From Xanthobacteraceae bacterium (GTDB lineage Bacteria > Pseudomonadota > Alphaproteobacteria > Rhizobiales > Xanthobacteraceae), in the NCBI GenBank assembly GCA_030043175.1, contig JASHYD010000397.1, forward strand, positions 1 through 6,410: a stretch of 6,410 nucleotides of DNA, given 5' to 3'. This document shows, one piece after another, positions 6,091 through 6,410 of the stretch (positions within the stretch are counted from its first letter, which is position 1; every line of letters begins with the position of its first letter). The notes under the pieces are model-generated. The model worked only from the letters and a program-made list of their open reading frames with translations. It was not told the origin of the DNA and ran no database searches. Both the position numbers and the translations under genes were made by a program.

Positions 6091-6240
6091 CTAGGCGCAA
6101 AGTTTTCCGTCCGGCTCAACTAGCTTGGCCTCTTCTTGGGCCAGCAAGCGCACAAGGGCCTGTCGCCTGGGTTCGTCGGTTTCTCTCTCCAGCAGGCGAC
6201 GAAAAAGCTCAACATTCAGGCTGACCACGAACGTATCCAT
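6091..6240 (-). CDS. Small conserved hypothetical protein, 49 residues
   Basis: The minus-strand frame from ATG (6238-6240) to TAG (6091-6093) encodes 49 residues beginning MDTFVVSLNVELFRRLLERE and continuing TDEPRRQALVRLLAQEEAKL. GGAG (complement of 6246-6249) lies five bases upstream, a strong ribosome binding site. The pattern, a short hydrophobic start followed by two charged amphipathic helices with RRLLxxExDExxRxxLxRLLAxEEAKL, matches small uncharacterised proteins that I recall as frequent and multi-copy in Bradyrhizobium and relatives. There is no signal peptide or membrane segment. Function is unknown. A small cytoplasmic helical-hairpin protein is the most that can be said. It lies 14 bases to the right of copy 2 of the diverged repeat and appears to be transcribed alone. 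Confidence 0.75.
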   Translation of the reverse strand: MDTFVVSLNVELFRRLLERETDEPRRQALVRLLAQEEAKLVEPDGKLCA

Positions 6241-6342
6241 GGGGGCTCCGCATAACTCGTAAGTTCAGCCGACCCCAACAGCACTCACACTCATATGTGC
6301 TCATTTATGATTGGCGGATCACAACTTCGGCAACGCCTAGTC

Positions 6343-6410
6343 GTGCGGAACGAAGCTCAGCGACGAGCGATGGAATTCGCCCAGAGACATGTTTTTGGAG
6401 GGGGCGATGT
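6343..6410 (+). other. Possible 5' end of a gene running off the right edge
   Basis: GGAGG at about 6396-6400 lies shortly before an ATG at 6407-6409, an excellent start signal cut off by the window edge. A different frame is also open from a GTG at 6343 or ATG at 6370 (MEFAQRHVFGGGD) to the edge and could be an earlier start of another small gene, but it has a weaker ribosome binding site. On the minus strand a frame entering from the edge and ending at TAG (6337-6339) reads MSLGEFHRSSLSFVPHD and could instead be a gene tail. The window is too short to choose among these. Confidence 0.3.

Noticed and set aside
1..6410. CRISPR array, tRNA, rRNA or intact insertion sequence
   Set aside because: No regularly spaced repeats, no cloverleaf-like segment, no transposase motif and no terminal inverted repeats with a target duplication were seen.

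Overview
The window looks like chromosomal DNA from a high-GC alphaproteobacterium, most likely Bradyrhizobium or a close Nitrobacteraceae relative (Rhodopseudomonas, Afipia, Nitrobacter). This is inferred from codon use, a fumarase of the class I type, a single liv-type binding protein standing alone, and a 49-residue protein beginning MDTFVVSLNVE that resembles small proteins I associate with Bradyrhizobium. The species cannot be fixed from the sequence alone.

Layout: (1-99) the last 32 codons of an unidentified + strand gene, converging on (151-1791, -) a complete class I iron-sulfur fumarate hydratase with every expected cluster and active-site residue. (1792-2093) non-coding DNA with a TTGTCC/GGACAA inverted repeat and a short tandem repeat. 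(2094-2417, -) a decayed phage-type recombination endonuclease VII (HNH/zinc) gene. (2512-3054, +) a MOSC-domain protein, followed by two small hairpins. (3293-3454, +) a 53-residue protein with a good ribosome binding site, followed three bases later and in the same frame by (3458-4074, +) a gene of about 205 codons, broken by one frameshift, whose product has an HGCD...GIYFW signature suggestive of an ADP-ribosyltransferase-like fold. (4075-4414) non-coding. (4415-5638, -) a periplasmic branched-chain-amino-acid-type ABC binding protein without its transporter. (5639-6090) non-coding. (6091-6240, -) the 49-residue protein. (6241-6410) non-coding DNA, perhaps the start of another gene at the right edge.

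The core-metabolism gene (fumarase) and the transport gene look ordinary and intact. The region between them carries signs of turnover: a nuclease relic, a frameshifted gene with a small partner, and two diverged direct copies of a 160-175 base non-coding repeat (about 4220-4381 and 5902-6076) that bracket the binding-protein gene.

The two observations most worth following are the small-ORF plus HGCD/GIYFW gene pair, which has the architecture of a toxin-antitoxin or effector-immunity module but is apparently inactivated here, and the paired intergenic repeats around the transport gene. No RNA gene, CRISPR array, transposase or intact insertion sequence was seen.
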